34,232 nt of DNA from an uncultured Eubacterium sp. (GTDB taxonomy: Bacteria; Bacillota; Clostridia; Lachnospirales; Lachnospiraceae). The translations under genes were made by a program, and so were the position numbers. Shown one piece after another: positions 1 to 7,877 of the stretch. The DNA is taken from positions 1 through 34,232 of the forward strand of contig CAJUBQ010000047.1 of assembly GCA_910584595.1 (NCBI GenBank), read 5' to 3'. How positions within the stretch are numbered: the stretch's first letter is position 1; each line of letters starts with the position of its first letter. The notes beneath the pieces are model-generated. The model worked only from the letters and a program-made list of their open reading frames with translations. It was not told the origin of the DNA and searched no databases.

Positions 1-34
1 TGTGTTTTACGCTGTTTATCCTCCAATTTTCTTT

Positions 35-52
35 GAGTTTCGCAATTACCTA
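35..52 (+). repeat. Left copy of an 18-bp inverted repeat at the window ends
   Basis: GAGTTTCGCAATTACCTA lies 10 bp past the end of the winged-helix gene. Its exact reverse complement is at 34178-34195, so the two copies face each other across almost the whole window. The function is unknown. Confidence 0.7.
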
Positions 53-62
53 TTTATTATCT

Positions 63-491
63 TCATGTAGCACTGCTTTGCATATCGAATTTATATCCGA
101 CACCTAACAGCGTTTTTATATACACTGGATTCCTGCTATCTGCTTCAATCTTTTTCAGTAGACTGTAAATCACGTTTACAACGCTTGAATGGCAGCTATC
201 GCTATCCATATCCCAAACGGCTTGAAAAATCTGCTCCTGCGTGAATACCCTGCCCGGCGAGGACGCTAAATAAGCAAGCGTCCCATATTCAAGGCGGGTA
301 AGTGGAACGTCCTCCCCGTCCCGGATTACCCGGCGTTGGTACAGCTTGATTTCAAGACCGGGAAAGGAGAGGACGGGGCTTGTGGCAGACTGCACAGGTT
401 CAAGACCGATTTCATCTGACAGGACGGACAGTACCCTTTCTATTGCCTTTTCTTCATCATCATTGAAAGTTAATATTAGTATCTTAGCTAT
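63..491 (-). CDS. Winged-helix (OmpR/PhoB-type) DNA-binding regulator without a receiver domain
   Basis: Predicted transcription regulator of about 142 residues. The C-terminal half is a typical OmpR/PhoB winged helix: LTRLEYGTLAYLAS, then the recognition-helix region SSVVNVIYSLLKKIE and the terminal hairpin IKTLLGVGYKFD. The N-terminal part (KILILTFNDDEEKA) is too short for a phospho-receiver, so control by a kinase is not evident. Start choice is unusual. A perfect AAAGGAGG sits 9 nt before ATA at 491-489, and no ATG follows in a sensible place. The ATGs further upstream lie inside a leader repeat, before the ribosome site. Either ATA is used or an ATG has mutated. It is the last gene of a minus-strand group with the GHKL/LytTR pair. 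Confidence 0.75.
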   Translation of the reverse strand: MAKILILTFNDDEEKAIERVLSVLSDEIGLEPVQSATSPVLSFPGLEIKLYQRRVIRDGEDVPLTRLEYGTLAYLASSPGRVFTQEQIFQAVWDMDSDSCHSSVVNVIYSLLKKIEADSRNPVYIKTLLGVGYKFDMQSSAT

Positions 492-527
492 GGTATTAGT
501 CCTCCTTTGTCGCTTAGCCCCTTTGCG

Positions 528-547
528 CCTTATGATAAGTCCGGGCA
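528..547 (-). promoter_or_regulatory. Leader repeat, copy 1, upstream of the winged-helix gene
   Basis: On the minus strand this reads TGCCCGGACTTATCATAAGG. A second copy is at 1038-1057, and GCAAAGG follows shortly after both. The core CTTATCATAAG is a near-palindrome, so it could be an operator or a transcript hairpin. It lies about 35 bp before the Shine-Dalgarno sequence of the regulator. Confidence 0.5.
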
Positions 548-578
548 TAAATCTGCTAAACACATTGCATTTAACATT

Positions 579-968
579 TTATAAGTTTTCTAATTTCTCT
601 AAAAAAGTTATATAAAATTCTCTTTCTTAGTTACAGGCTTGTTGAACTTCTATACTCTTGGGAGTATATACTACCGGGCGTTCCAAATTATACAGGGCTT
701 GTTTCGTTGCCAAAATCGCAGATTCTGTTGTGCTGCCTAAAACGTCTATATTCTCCGCATTTCCCTCTCCTTTATGCATTATATTAAGTCTTTGAACCAT
801 CATTTGTGATATATGGCTAAACATTCCATTTCCTTTTATTCCCAAACCATTTGCGCCCGTTTCCTTAGCCGCTTCTATCCATGCGTTTTTAACTTCCTCT
901 GGTGCATTGGGCGCTATTTGTTCAAAAGCCTTTTCGTCTACATCATCCTTTTTCGCAATAACTTTTAT
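579..968 (-). pseudogene. Small unknown gene with ATA in the start position and an internal stop
   Basis: The reading frame starts at ATA (968-966), 9 nt after a perfect AAAGGAGG. An in-frame TAG lies upstream and no ATG is available near the start. It encodes about 113 residues: IKVIAKKDDVDEKAFEQIAP, then a middle part with ANGLGIKGNGMFSHISQMM and a later LGSTTESAILATKQALYNLE. It stops at TAA 627-629. The same frame then continues coherently (EREFYITFLEKLENL) to a second stop at 579-581, so the TAA looks like a nonsense mutation near the C-terminus. No family is recognised. It shares its leader repeat with the downstream winged-helix gene, which suggests co-regulation. Confidence 0.55.
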
Positions 969-1037
969 TTTTTTAATCCTCCTTTGCTACCAATATTATT
1001 ACAGCGATTCATCTCTCATTCAGAACCGCCTTTGCCC

Positions 1038-1057
1038 CCTTATGATAAGTCCGGGCA
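1038..1057 (-). promoter_or_regulatory. Leader repeat, copy 2, upstream of the small broken gene
   Basis: Same 20-bp sequence as 528-547. Here TGCCC at one end can also pair with GGGCA just past the other, giving a two-part hairpin around CTTATCATAAG. It lies about 60 bp before the ribosome site of the gene that starts at 968. Confidence 0.5.
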
Positions 1058-1060
1058 ATC

Positions 1061-1090
1061 CGCAGAAGCACCTATTTAAGTACCTCTGCG
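1061..1090. terminator. Imperfect hairpin downstream of the 192-residue gene
   Basis: Arms CGCAGAAGCACC and AGTACCTCTGCG pair at 9 of 12 positions around a 6-nt loop, between the end of the 1146-1724 gene and the next leader. No clear T-run follows on the minus strand, so terminator activity is uncertain. Confidence 0.35.
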
Positions 1091-1145
1091 AGATAAGCTG
1101 TAAGAAATATTTACATTCCTGTCATAGCAGCTTGACATAAACCTG

Positions 1146-1724
1146 TCAAACCTGTATATCTATCCCTTTTGTTCCCCCGGAATTTCCCGATACCATAGAT
1201 GTAATGCTTTCATCTGCAAAAATTTCATCTAACACATCAGACGGAATAGGTTTTCCATGCGTCCAACCGGGTACTTTTTCTTTAACAGCACTGGAAACTT
1301 TTTTTGCGATGTTTATTTCCAGTTGACCAAATGTCCATGCAGCGGCTACACGGTCATTTACTTTTAACGTTTTATAATAGTTGTTCTTCGCAACAGCCAT
1401 TTCTTCCCATTCAGCCTCATTATCGCCGGACATACCATTATATTTGTAAAACGCATTTTTTACGCTGTCAAAAACACGCTGCTTCATTTCATCAGATACC
1501 TTAATGATTTTTCTTGCATTGGGATTGTTTGTAACGCACATTCCCTCTACACCATAAGAATTTTTACGGTGTCCAGAAAGGAAATCCTCTAATGCGTTCC
1601 TGCCGCCTGTTCCAGAGCGTCTTGTTGATATTCCGCTGCTGAAAGGCATACTTGTATTTGACTTTCCTCCATTCATTTTAGAAAAAATCTGCATAATCCC
1701 TTGATAATTGTTTCCTATACGCAT
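1146..1724 (-). CDS. Unknown protein, 192 residues, soluble
   Basis: Start ATG at 1724 is well supported by AAGGAGG 8-9 nt upstream. The protein has a low-complexity Ser/Gly-rich N-terminus (MNGGKSNTSMPFSSGIS) and then a helical, charged region including DEMKQRVFDSVKNAFYKYNG and a C-terminal LDEIFADESITSM stretch. There is no signal peptide or membrane segment. I do not recognise a named family. It resembles the short conserved hypothetical proteins found beside GHKL/LytTR pairs in Lachnospiraceae elements. It sits between another unknown protein (1821-2528) and the small broken gene, all in one direction. Function unknown. Confidence 0.7.
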   Translation of the reverse strand: MRIGNNYQGIMQIFSKMNGGKSNTSMPFSSGISTRRSGTGGRNALEDFLSGHRKNSYGVEGMCVTNNPNARKIIKVSDEMKQRVFDSVKNAFYKYNGMSGDNEAEWEEMAVAKNNYYKTLKVNDRVAAAWTFGQLEINIAKKVSSAVKEKVPGWTHGKPIPSDVLDEIFADESITSMVSGNSGGTKGIDIQV

Positions 1725-1764
1725 AACATAATCCTCCTTGATATGCCGCCTTGATACATCTATT

Positions 1765-1799
1765 CCTGCCTGCCATTTTTATAACGAATGGCAGACAGG
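1765..1799. terminator. Intergenic hairpin between two unknown genes
   Basis: CCTGCCTGCCATT pairs with AATGGCAGACAGG with one mismatch and a 9-nt loop. A T5 tract follows on the plus strand. On the minus strand, the direction of the genes, the tract precedes the stem, so it may only partly end transcription from the 2528-1821 gene. Confidence 0.45.
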
Positions 1800-1820
1800 C
1801 TTTTTCACTTCGCCTATATC

Positions 1821-2528
1821 CTAAACATTCACATCAAATTTAGGGTAATAAGCATCTGCCGGTCTTTCTTTCTGCATCATTGCCTTTGCTTCCGATTCAG
1901 ATTCAGCTTCCACATACTTGACAGAGATTTCCGACTCCGCTGCCTTTGACGCAGAATTTTTCTCTGTATCTCCATTCAGCTTTTCAGTCTGCTTTGCCTT
2001 TTCTTCTTTCTTCTCTTTTACTTTTTCTTCTTCCTCTTTCTTCTCCTTTTGTTTCTCTAAGCGTTCGTCCATGTTCTTCTTCATTCTCTCTGCATTGGTC
2101 ATTCCTGTTTCGGTAACAGAATATACGGTACTCTGTATGCTTCCGTCTTTGTTAATCATCCATGTCTGCTGATAATATGTCACTGTACCGCCCAAAGCCT
2201 TATTCCGCGCTGAAAGCTGTTCATACCCCTGCTTTTCAAGTTCGGGAATTTTTTTCAGAAAATCTTCCAGTTCTTTTGCTTTTTCGGAATTGCCCGAACA
2301 TTTCTTCATATACTCACTGGATATTGATACATTTCCGTTTGACATACAATCATAATTCTTCTGTAAATAGGAATAGTAGTCTGATACGCTGTCCGTTCCG
2401 GGGTTTTTCGTGTTCCCTGTCTGCACAGGCGCAGCATCTTTTGTCCCCGCTTCCTTTGGCGCTTCATTTTTTTGTGCGGCATATGTACCCTCATACACAT
2501 TGTTGTTTCCAATTCCTGTAATTGCCAT
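1821..2528 (-). CDS. Unknown coiled-coil protein, DUF6033-like
   Basis: A 235-residue protein starting MAITGIGNNNVYEG, with AAGGAGG well placed before ATG at 2528. The middle contains YYSYLQKNYDCM and a Tyr/Trp-rich strand segment (GGTVTYYQQTWMINKDGS). A long Lys/Glu coiled coil follows (roughly residues 150-190), then an acidic tail ending YYPKFDVNV. No signal peptide or membrane helix. The overall shape recalls the clostridial DUF6033 family, but this is from memory and not verified. It lies directly downstream of the histidine kinase gene, about 90 bp away, so it may be an output of that system. Function unknown. Confidence 0.65.
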   Translation of the reverse strand: MAITGIGNNNVYEGTYAAQKNEAPKEAGTKDAAPVQTGNTKNPGTDSVSDYYSYLQKNYDCMSNGNVSISSEYMKKCSGNSEKAKELEDFLKKIPELEKQGYEQLSARNKALGGTVTYYQQTWMINKDGSIQSTVYSVTETGMTNAERMKKNMDERLEKQKEKKEEEEKVKEKKEEKAKQTEKLNGDTEKNSASKAAESEISVKYVEAESESEAKAMMQKERPADAYYPKFDVNV

Positions 2529-2622
2529 AATTTCGCCCTCCTTGAAAATTTAATACTTTCCTGTTATTGTATATTGCCAATGACGGTTTATCCGTCATTT
2601 TTCAGCCACCCATAACCTGTTG

Positions 2623-4098
2623 TCATTTCTCTATGCCCCTTTCATTTTTTATCATCACGGAAAGGATAAACACCCTGCCGTCCGTCTTATAATCCATTGT
2701 GCCTTGATATTTCTCTGCTGTATTTTTAATATTCGCAAGCCCTATTCCATGCACTTTTTTGTCCGCTTTGTCTGTTTCGGGAAGTCCTGTCTGCCGCTTC
2801 CGTTTCAGCGTCCCGTCAAAACTGTTTTCTATCTTGAAGATTAACAGTTTATCTTTCCTAACAGACGACAGCCGGATAAAGGTTTTTGCTTTTGGCTCTT
2901 TTTCCTTTAGCTTTCGACACGCTTCCATTGCATTGTCTAAAGCGTTGCCTAAAATAACAGCTATATCATAGCTTTGGATAGCCAGATCAGAGGGGAGCAG
3001 CAGTTTCTTTACATCTACCTGCAAATCCGGGACAAGGCGTAACGCTTCATGGTATTTCATGTTGAGCAATGTGTCAATCACGCTGTTTCCCGTCTTAAAG
3101 CGGAAGTCCAGACCGTCAAAAGTATTGTTCAGTTCCGACAGGTAGGCTTGCAGCTCTTTATTTTCACTTTCCCCCTTTTCAGCGGCAAGCCGCAGGGCAA
3201 CGGAAAGCGTGTTCTTCATATCGTGTTTCATGCTCCTTATGCCGGAATAGATACGCTCCATTTCCGCCATATGCTCCTGCATACTCCCTATCTGCTTTTC
3301 CAGTACAATCCTGTTGCTCCGCTCCCGGTTCAGATAAACCGTATCTTGAAACAGCTTTACCCCGTACAGGATAGAAAGCAGCGACAAAAGCAGGATTGCG
3401 GGGAGGATTGCCAATAACAGCGGGTATTTATCATACACTGTTTCCACGGCATTTTCTTCCACCGTAAACATGATAGTGCGCAACAGCGCACATAACAGCA
3501 GGCTTACCATAGCCGGAGTAAGGATAGATAACAGCTCTGTCCTATGAATAACATAGTCCTTTTCCCTGTAACTGCATACAATCCTTTTCAGTGACAGATA
3601 CAGCAGCAGGACAAGGGCGGCTTCCCGAAAAATCTGATTTCCGATTACACTGACATTTACTGCTGTTTCAAAGGTTTTTTCGGAAGTGATAATCCCTTTC
3701 TCCATGCACAGATTCCATACTATAAGCAGTTTATCCACTGGTTTATCAAGCAGGATAAGCACCACGAAAGCGCTAATGTCAGCGATTGCACGGAAAGCAG
3801 CCACAAGAAAGAGCGTAACCGCACGAAACGCCTTATAAAAACACATTACTATAACAAGCAGAATACAGAGGGACAGTACCGTTTTCCAAATTGTCTTTAC
3901 GCTTTCATATCCTGTTGGGGGAATCCAATAAATACATAACCGTGACAGCCCGTATGCTGCCATTACATAATACCCATGAAAACGGCTTTTTGTCCTGCTC
4001 TCTAAAAAACTTCCCAAAAAGTATTGCAGGCAGTACCCTTGAAGCAGGACGGAAACCACCGTAAAAAACGTAAAAATAAAATCTATCTTGCTATACAC
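2623..4098 (-). CDS. GHKL-type sensor histidine kinase (AgrC/VirS-like)
   Basis: Membrane sensor kinase that should phosphorylate the response regulator encoded just upstream. About seven hydrophobic segments fill the first 260 residues. They are followed by the dimerisation/phospho-acceptor motif SMKHDMKNTLS (His about 292), the N-box LGNALDNAMEACRK and the G-box GIGLANIKNTAEKYQG. I place the start at GTG 4098, not at the ATG at 4137. A GGAGG precedes it by 8-9 nt, and the GTG overlaps the stop of the regulator gene, which is typical translational coupling. Peptide sensing is the usual role of AgrC-like kinases, but no peptide precursor gene is visible here. Confidence 0.9.
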   Translation of the reverse strand: MYSKIDFIFTFFTVVSVLLQGYCLQYFLGSFLESRTKSRFHGYYVMAAYGLSRLCIYWIPPTGYESVKTIWKTVLSLCILLVIVMCFYKAFRAVTLFLVAAFRAIADISAFVVLILLDKPVDKLLIVWNLCMEKGIITSEKTFETAVNVSVIGNQIFREAALVLLLYLSLKRIVCSYREKDYVIHRTELLSILTPAMVSLLLCALLRTIMFTVEENAVETVYDKYPLLLAILPAILLLSLLSILYGVKLFQDTVYLNRERSNRIVLEKQIGSMQEHMAEMERIYSGIRSMKHDMKNTLSVALRLAAEKGESENKELQAYLSELNNTFDGLDFRFKTGNSVIDTLLNMKYHEALRLVPDLQVDVKKLLLPSDLAIQSYDIAVILGNALDNAMEACRKLKEKEPKAKTFIRLSSVRKDKLLIFKIENSFDGTLKRKRQTGLPETDKADKKVHGIGLANIKNTAEKYQGTMDYKTDGRVFILSVMIKNERGIEK

Positions 4099-4810
4099 AG
4101 GAAGCCCCTCCGTTCTGCAAGTACCACATATACGCATTTACAAATTCGCCGTATTTTTTCTTTGTCAAATAGACGGTTTCTCCACCCGTAAGTGTGATAC
4201 AGTCACTTTTGTATTCCGTGATGTGCGCCATATTTACAAGATACCCCCGGTGGCATCGGTAGAACGTCCCGCCAAGCTGCGTTTCCAGTTCGCCAAGTGC
4301 GCCGTAGGCTTCAATGATTTCCTGCGTGGTATGGATTTCCACTTTTCTTGATACGCTCTCAATATACAGAATATTGTCTGCGTCTATGGTAATCCCCTTG
4401 TTTCTTGTATTGATAAAAAGCTGTTTTTTCTGGCGCATTTTCCGCAGCCCGGCTTCCCTTAACGCCTGCCCGAAAACTTCCGTGAATTTCTGTTCCGTGA
4501 CAGGCTTTAACAAATAATGGAACGCATACAGATCAAGGGCTTCAAAAACATATTCCTTTATGCCAGTAATGAAAATTAAAACGGTATCTGCGTTCTTTTC
4601 CCTTGTTTCCTTTGCTGCTTCAATGCCATTCATGCCGTCCATCTGTATGTCAAGGAAAACCATGTCAAACGCTTTTGCTGCGTTAAGAAATTCTTCCCCG
4701 GACGAAAAGCAAGCCACATGACAGTCCGGCTTCTGGTTTTCTATCATTTCACGGATATGCTCACGGATTACTTTTTCATCATCAACAACTGCTATATCCA
4801 AATCTATCAC
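4091..4810 (-). CDS. LytTR-family response regulator (AgrA/VirR-like)
   Basis: A 239-residue two-component regulator. The receiver domain has the acidic pair D10 D11, phospho-acceptor D54 in VFLDIQMDGMNG, and K102 in YLLKPV. The C-terminal LytTR DNA-binding domain contains NILYIESVSRKVEIHT, FYRCHRGYLVNMAHI and VYLTKKKYGEFV. The start at 4810 gives a standard receiver N-terminus (MIDLDIAVVDDE). Its stop overlaps the kinase start by 8 bp. It probably controls the downstream unknown genes or element genes. The pair looks intact, unlike most of the neighbouring mobility genes. Confidence 0.93.
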   Translation of the reverse strand: MIDLDIAVVDDEKVIREHIREMIENQKPDCHVACFSSGEEFLNAAKAFDMVFLDIQMDGMNGIEAAKETREKNADTVLIFITGIKEYVFEALDLYAFHYLLKPVTEQKFTEVFGQALREAGLRKMRQKKQLFINTRNKGITIDADNILYIESVSRKVEIHTTQEIIEAYGALGELETQLGGTFYRCHRGYLVNMAHITEYKSDCITLTGGETVYLTKKKYGEFVNAYMWYLQNGGASCV

Positions 4811-4837
4811 TCCTAGTCTGCTATATCTCTGCTTTAT

Positions 4838-5795
4838 TTATCGGCAGAAATTTTGTACTTTTTTGCGAAATGTAGCGAAAGGCGGTTTGAAGTGTAGCGA
4901 AAGAAATTTCTTTTTTACCACTTTCCCCGCCGTTTGGATTACCCTCATTACCCTTTCCGCTTCCTTTTCCCGTTCCGGCTGCCTTGCCTGCCGCAAGATA
5001 CTGTCTACGTTCTGCTTGATTGTATCATACTGCTTTACTTTCTTTTTCAGCTTCCCGTACTCTTGATACAGCTTGTCTTTCTTTTCCGTAATCTCCTTGC
5101 ACTCCGTATGCAGCGTTTTGAAGTCGGGCAGCTTCCCGCCGTTTTTTGCCGCCTGCAACGTCTTAGCGGCGGCTTCGTGAATGATAATGCTGCTCTCATT
5201 GCCCCGCAGGAACTTTTCTTTGTCCTTTGCCTTTTTATACTGCATATAGACCGCCTTTGTCTGTTGGTATGCGGATATGTTTTTCATCAAAAGGGATATG
5301 TCGGACAGCCGCTTTTCCAAGCCTTTCAGAGTGGCGGCGGTATCTTCGCTTTCCGTATGCACTTCATCAAGAACCGCCTGCAACTGCTCATACTCTGAAA
5401 TGTCATGCTCCGTTAGGAAATTCAAAGTCTTTGCCGCCTGCTTCAAATTGTGTATCTTCGCCCACTGTTCGTAGCCTTGACTTTTCGCTGCCTTGACACT
5501 GTTCTGAATGTCTATCAACATAGAGATACCCGCCTTTTCCTGCCTTAACGCTTTCGGCTTCGCCCGGTACGTCCCGGTGATCCTCTCCGTTATGGCTTCC
5601 ACGGTATAGGCTTCCCCAATCGTCTTAGAACGGGTAAAGCGTTCCTGACCCGGCATGACGACTGACAATCCGTGTTCCTTACACAGCCTGTCACTCTCAT
5701 TTCGTATCTGATAATAGCTTTTCCTGTTGGAAACGTACTTACGGTGTGTCGCAAAATCGACCGCACAAAATATGATGTGGTTGGTGTTAGTATAT
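4838..5795 (-). pseudogene. Relaxase (mobilization nuclease), C-terminal part only
   Basis: The frame encodes the region just after the His-rich metal site of conjugative-transposon relaxases: NHIIFCAVDFATHRKYVSNR, then QIRNESDRLCKEHGLSVV. A long coiled-coil tail runs to a natural end (KKVQNFCR). The N-terminal nicking domain, with its Tyr and most His ligands, is missing because IS3-type sequence begins at about 5799. The first residues of the open frame (MFNFSCPHLYT) are IS sequence, not relaxase. The fragment cannot nick DNA. It marks the two-component genes that follow as cargo or regulators of a former integrative element. Confidence 0.85.
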
Positions 5796-5798
5796 AAG

Positions 5799-6181
5799 TG
5801 TGGACAGGAAAAGTTGAACAACCTATACTATCAAGTGAGAAAACAAAGGAGATGTTCAACATGGCGAAAAACCAGAAATCTTACACTCCGGAATTCAAGC
5901 AGCAGATCGTAGATCTGTATAATGCCGGAGGAACCTCGTATCCACAACTGGAACGTGAATATGGCGTAAATCGGAGCACACTCAGCAACTGGGTAAAACA
6001 GCTCTCCCCCATCAAAGTATCAGATGAGGAGACGGTCACCCTTAAGGAATATAAGGCTCTCCAGAAAGAAATCCAGCGCCTTAAGATCGAGAACGAAATA
6101 TTAAAAAAAGCGACCGCCATATTCGCAAAAGAACATTTCCTCTATCAGTATGCGCTCCTGCTCCGTTACATAAAGTTTTAA
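5799..6181 (+). pseudogene. IS3-family OrfA remnant (CDS from 5861)
   Basis: ATG at 5861 with AAAGGAG upstream begins MAKNQKSYTPEFKQQIVDLY. This is the helix-turn-helix OrfA protein of IS3-family elements, with REYGVNRSTLSNWVKQLSP and the leucine-zipper part LKIENEILKKATAIFAK. The usual short end and the whole OrfB integrase are missing. After AIFAK the frame runs into unrelated sequence (HFLYQYALLLRYIKF). The left IS end is near TGTGGACAGG at 5799, the point where the relaxase is cut. No matching right end is visible. Confidence 0.8.
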
Positions 6182-6384
6182 CTGGATAGCCCGTTTTCTC
6201 TCTGCCATAGCTCTGCTTCCTTTCCGTTTTTCTTAGAGGGTTTGGGACACTTCCCAACAAACATTTTTCACGCCCGGACGGTACGCCGGATGTCGGAAAA
6301 ATACGGGATTGGGTACTCAATCCCTATGCTTGCTATTCTTCCCCCTGTAATTACTACGCACTGGAAGCCCAAAATGGCAAACCA

Positions 6385-7176
6385 TGAGAGAAGTTTTTGA
6401 AAAGAATGGAAAATCTGTTATCCGGCATTTCCGACAAATGGAGAAATATGTCATGCTTTGCAGAAAGACTTGATACAATCCCGATACAAACATGATAGGG
6501 ACGTGATATTGCCGCTGTAACATTTTTTACTGGAAACGCCGCCGAAAAGCCGGGAAGAAGCATCTGAAAAAAGAAAAGTGAAGTATCTGTATGTAGAAGC
6601 TGACGAGGACCATATTGCCTTACAGTATAAAGAAAAGAAGGAGACGTCAAACGGTATAAAGGGCATGCAGGCAACGGGCAGATCGTAAAGCTCGTCTATG
6701 TGCATGAAGGATATGCAGACAGCGGGGAAGATAAAAAAAGGAAAGAGCTTAAAAACGTGGTTTATTTTGGAGGGCTTTACCGGGGAAAAGATAATGAAAA
6801 GCTATGGAAAGAGGTAAAAGAGTATATAGAAAAGCAATATGAAGCGGAAGCGGTCGAAAAGATTTATTTCCAATCCGACGGCGGGGGATGGATGAAAAAA
6901 GGGATCGAAGCGCTGGGTGCAGAATTTGTGCTGGATGAATTTCATATCCAGAAGCATATAAGAAAAATGGCACGTCTGGCAGATGGCAGCGCAGAGGAAA
7001 GCAGGGAGGAAGCAGAAACAAAACTGCAGGAATGGATAGAAAAGGGGAAGATGAAAAATATTTCAGTGCAGGCGAAATCCTGTCATGGGAAAAGAAACAC
7101 AGCAAAACAAATGGAAAATATATAGAAGCATTGCAGCCGCCAGATTTCAGGAAAAATCCTCTTTAATAATGTGATT
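6385..7176 (+). pseudogene. ISLre2-family (UPF0236) transposase remnant
   Basis: Several frames together give a recognisable UPF0236/ISLre2 transposase. First comes KVKYLYVEADEDHIALQYKE. After a frameshift near 6640, HAGNGQIVKLVYVHEGYAD and ELKNVVYFGGLYRGKDNEKL follow. The conserved IYFQSDGGGWMKKGIEALG and FVLDEFHIQKHIRKMA are next. A second frameshift near 7065 leads to LSWEKKHSKTNGKYIEALQ. The far N-terminus is degraded and the last third of the protein is absent. No terminal repeats are seen. It cannot move by itself. Confidence 0.8.
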
Positions 7177-7347
7177 GCCAGCGTATATTAATAAAATAGC
7201 TTCAAAAATTAAGGGAATAGTCTGCTCATTCAAATCCCCAAGTAAAGTTACACTATCATTCAAAAGAAAGCCCTTAAAATCACAACAGCATCATGTTATC
7301 ATAGAAACAGTTTTGCCGACAGACGGCCAGCCCGCTTAAAATTGCTG

Positions 7348-7383
7348 AATAGCCGCTTAGTTTAGCAGACCGAGGCGGCTATT
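7348..7383. terminator. GC-rich hairpin at the 3' end of the small peptide gene
   Basis: AATAGCCGC pairs perfectly with GCGGCTATT around an 18-nt loop. The T-run follows on the plus strand. The stem includes the stop codon of the minus-strand peptide gene, as is common at 3' ends of type I toxin loci. Confidence 0.6.
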
Positions 7384-7481
7384 TTTGTGAATTCTTTCTA
7401 TCATCGCTTCCGATAGCATATCCAAGTCCGAAGCAGGTCAGGCCGAAACCCAGCACTGATAAGTCCTTCCAATGGCAACAT
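7379..7481 (-). pseudogene. Frameshifted holin-like small membrane peptide (type I toxin-like)
   Basis: ATG at 7481 follows AAAGGAGG by 9 nt. The first frame reads MLPLEGLISAGF and then goes out of frame. A one-base shift in a GGG run restores a typical short hydrophobic peptide, GFGLTCFGLGYAIGSDDRKN, ending SQK and a TAG inside the terminator stem. Total length is 103 nt, one base more than 34 codons. A single hydrophobic helix followed by a short charged tail matches the putative holin-like toxins of Firmicutes (TxpA/Fst-like). The family call rests on pattern only. A larger overlapping open frame (7438-7620) is not believed. Confidence 0.5.
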
Positions 7482-7528
7482 CCGTTCTGCCCTCCTTTAC
7501 CAGATTCCCTTTCAGGTTTCTATGTAAA

Positions 7529-7579
7529 CGGAGGGTCACAGTCCCTCCGGAGAGGGCTAACCGCCTGCCATCCTGGCAG
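7529..7579 (-). promoter_or_regulatory. Structured leader of the small peptide gene
   Basis: Between the promoter and the peptide start the transcript can form CGGAGGG/CCCTCCG (7529-7549), a competing CCCTC/GAGGG pairing (7543-7556) and CTGCCA/TGGCAG (7565-7579). Stacked alternative hairpins before a tiny hydrophobic peptide fit type I toxin mRNAs, whose translation is blocked by structure or antisense RNA. Confidence 0.4.
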
Positions 7580-7590
7580 TACCTAAAAGC

Positions 7591-7599
7591 ATTGTAACA
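7591..7599 (-). promoter_or_regulatory. Extended -10 promoter for the small peptide gene
   Basis: The minus strand reads TGTTACAAT, an extended -10 (TGnTACAAT), about 110 nt before the peptide start. No good -35 box is seen. Confidence 0.4.
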
Positions 7600-7692
7600 T
7601 ACCTTTTGACATTTTACCACAATTTCCGATTCTGCGGAATATGCATAAAGGACTTTTTTTCATCTCATATCAATCTCACAGAGACAGAAAAA

Positions 7693-7750
7693 GGACTGAA
7701 AAGCCCTATAAAATCAGGCTTTCCAGTCCAAATGTCCGCTATTCGAACTC
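7693..7750. other. Hairpin plus possible attachment core (left)
   Basis: GGACTGAAAAGCC pairs with GGCTTTCCAGTCC (7693-7729, one mismatch). CTATTCGAACTC follows at 7739-7750. The same 12 bp occurs in the same orientation at 30986-30997, again just after a strong hairpin. The rest of 7621-7877 holds no gene that I can support. Confidence 0.35.
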
Positions 7751-7877
7751 CCTAATAATTAACTTATTTGTTAATCTATTAGGCGTATTTTCTACTATTT
7801 TATACCTTTTATTTCTCATATTTTCCATATTATTTTGAGTTACAGACCAAACAGGTATCACATGGCATCATTTAACT

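Noticed and set aside
1918..2172. Plus-strand Phe/Ser-rich open frame
   Set aside because: It is the complement of the Lys/Glu coiled coil of the 1821-2528 gene.
7438..7620. Open frame of 60 codons on the minus strand
   Set aside because: It covers the leader, promoter side and start of the holin-like peptide gene. It has no ribosome site, and its sequence follows hairpin arms rather than protein constraint.
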